Assembly (NCBI GenBank): GCA_937926845.1
Contig: CALBBS010000024.1
Location: 1 to 7,509, forward strand
From: an uncultured Atopobium sp.
GTDB lineage: Bacteria; Actinomycetota; Coriobacteriia; Coriobacteriales; Atopobiaceae
Direction of reading: 5' to 3'
Length of the DNA stretch: 7,509 nt
The position numbers were made by a program, and so were the translations under genes. This document shows, piece by piece, positions 6,331-7,509 of the stretch (positions are counted from its first letter, which is position 1; each line of letters starts with the position of its first letter). The notes under the pieces are model-generated. The model did no database searches and was not told where the DNA came from. It saw only the letters and a list, made by a program, of their open reading frames with translations.

Positions 6331-7066
6331 CAATCATGCCTAGGAGTTCTTTTGTATACTCTTCGGGGCAATTGATGGAATACTCGCCATGATATAAGTC
6401 TTTCTTTATTTCAAGAACGCTATCAGGCAGTGCCTTATGTAATTGTTCTGCTGAGCAGATCATCTTTTTCTGTTCTTTTTCTCCGACAAGTACATGGACT
6501 TTGGTGTAGGTATCTTGAAGGCCGGGTTTTATCTCATAGGATGTATTTGCCTTCAGAAATGCAATCATGTTCTCTTTTGAGATTCGTGACGTATCTTGAT
6601 AATAGTCTTCAAATAAATCTTTACGGATATGAAGGTAGTCAAATTGCATCTGAGAAAAAGACTTCATTTTTACTAAGCCATAACTTAGAGAAAACATTGG
6701 TTTAATCAAGGCATTTGTTATCCTTGACGGAATGATAGACGCGCTTTCAATGACAGCGTTTTGACAAATGGTATTTTGTTGCGTCAGCATTTCTACTAAA
6801 ATCTGTGCGCCAAGGGACAGTCCTCCAATAAGGAGAACTGAGCCTCCAAATTCTTTATCAATAAAAGAAATAAGTCGACTTGCATTTTTCTCGATGCTTA
6901 TAAAGTCACTGTCACTACCCGCATGTCCGTCAAGGATTGGCAGCACAACGTGATATCGATCCTTCAGCAGTTCAGCCTCAGCTTTATAATTCCACCAAGA
7001 TAAACCGCCACCATGAAGCAGCATGATTACGTCGTTATTTTGTTGTCCAAATTCTACCGTTTTCAT
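6320..7066 (-). CDS. Alpha/beta-hydrolase fold protein
   Basis: A 248-residue cytoplasmic hydrolase without a signal peptide. An oxyanion-type HGGG motif is at 18-21 (MLLHGGGLSWW), the nucleophile elbow GLSLGA at 82-87 gives Ser84, and the catalytic histidine is probably H226 in LYHGEYS. The acidic residue of the triad normally follows the strand before it; here that place reads VLVGEKEQKK (192-201), so Glu196 or Glu198 would have to replace the usual Asp. Substrate and pathway cannot be told; esterases, lipases and peptidases share the fold. The ribosome site before the ATG is weak (GAGC). It lies 29 bases downstream of the RNA methyltransferase gene on the same strand and may be co-transcribed. 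It is markedly AT-rich (28-35% GC in two 60-base samples) compared with that neighbour (52-60%), which hints at transfer. Confidence 0.82.
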   Translation of the reverse strand: MKTVEFGQQNNDVIMLLHGGGLSWWNYKAEAELLKDRYHVVLPILDGHAGSDSDFISIEKNASRLISFIDKEFGGSVLLIGGLSLGAQILVEMLTQQNTICQNAVIESASIIPSRITNALIKPMFSLSYGLVKMKSFSQMQFDYLHIRKDLFEDYYQDTSRISKENMIAFLKANTSYEIKPGLQDTYTKVHVLVGEKEQKKMICSAEQLHKALPDSVLEIKKDLYHGEYSINCPEEYTKELLGMIATY

Positions 7067-7095
7067 AGCTGCTCAATTCAATTTGCGCCTTTAAT

Positions 7096-7509
7096 CTAAG
7101 CCCGAGAAAGCGCCACAACACATTCGACATGCTTGGTGTGAGGGAACATGTCCACAGGTGTTACGCGTTCAATGGCAAATCCGCTGTCGAGAAGAACCTT
7201 AAGGTCTCTGGCCTGTGTCACAACGTTGCAGCTCACGTACACGATTTTCTTCTGGGCTAGCTGAGCTGTTGCCTTAAGGAAGGCGGGCGTTGAACCCGCG
7301 CGAGGCGGGTCAAGAATAATAACGTCAAAGTTTTGACCATCTTTTGCCAGCGCCTGCATGTAGCGAGTGGCATCGTCGCAGATAAACTCAGCTTCAAGCT
7401 TATTGTTTCGAGCGTTTCTGCGAGCCATCTGAATGTTGTTTTCAACCTGGTCAACGCCAGTGAGCAAGAGGTTGACACCTTGAGCTTCAGCGGCATGCGC
7501 CAAACAAAG
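7096..7509 (-). CDS. TrmA/RlmD-family RNA (uracil-5-)-methyltransferase, C-terminal part
   Basis: The frame is open to the window edge, so the start and the N-terminal TRAM and iron-sulfur region lie outside. The 137 visible residues are the end of the SAM-dependent methyltransferase domain: TGVDQVENN (17-25, cofactor site), ILDPPRAG (65-72), YVSCN with the nucleophilic Cys94, ARDLKVL (100-106) and the ending DMFPHTKHVEC with the general base Glu129. The family makes 5-methyluridine in 23S rRNA (RlmD/RumA, RlmC, or RlmCD in Gram-positives) or in tRNA (TrmA); the visible part cannot tell which. The apparent first Met encoded by TTG at 7503 is not a start, because homology continues upstream. 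One oddity is SCNVVT where SCNPxT is usual. Confidence 0.92.
   Translation of the reverse strand, partial: LCLAHAAEAQGVNLLLTGVDQVENNIQMARRNARNNKLEAEFICDDATRYMQALAKDGQNFDVIILDPPRAGSTPAFLKATAQLAQKKIVYVSCNVVTQARDLKVLLDSGFAIERVTPVDMFPHTKHVECVVALSRA

Overview
The window most likely comes from a Gram-positive member of the Coriobacteriia, in the Atopobium/Lancefieldella/Olsenella group. This is an inference from three things: an LPXTG-anchored surface protein, the style of the proteins, and a mid-40s to 50% GC feel in the housekeeping genes. The sequence alone does not fix a species. It is a chromosomal stretch in which housekeeping genes at both ends flank a more accessory middle.

Layout. Bases 3-89 hold the tail of a PiT-type phosphate permease. 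It is followed 3 bases later on the same strand by trmL (93-788), a tRNA wobble-base 2'-O-methyltransferase with two large insertions. A perfect 9-bp GC-rich hairpin (857-882) separates trmL from the minus-strand genes and is oriented as the terminator of the surface-protein gene. The minus strand then carries, in transcription order, an ATC-hydrolase-like protein (5285-4677), a CPBP intramembrane protease (4589-3615) and a large secreted LPETG protein (3485-906). The LPETG protein is built from MucBP-like and InlB B-repeat modules and probably acts in adhesion.

At 5398-5705 lies the wreck of a nucleoside phosphorylase gene. Two conserved blocks survive in different frames, with the centre and the N-terminus missing. 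Directly beside it, on the plus strand, is a complete DinJ/RelB-YafQ type II toxin-antitoxin operon (5765-6330) with its own promoter and a candidate autoregulatory palindrome. The toxin gene overlaps the 3' end of a convergent alpha/beta hydrolase gene (7066-6320) by 11 bases. Spot counts show that the hydrolase and toxin-antitoxin genes are clearly more AT-rich than the flanking RNA methyltransferase genes, so this part was probably acquired.

The window ends in the C-terminal half of a TrmA/RlmD-family rRNA or tRNA uracil-5-methyltransferase (7509-7096), whose 5' end is outside.

No RNA genes, CRISPR arrays, insertion sequences or phage genes were seen. The best leads are the modular surface protein with its divergent central domains, the insertions in TrmL, and the phosphorylase wreck beside the toxin-antitoxin module. 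I found no multi-gene system that I could defend as entirely new.
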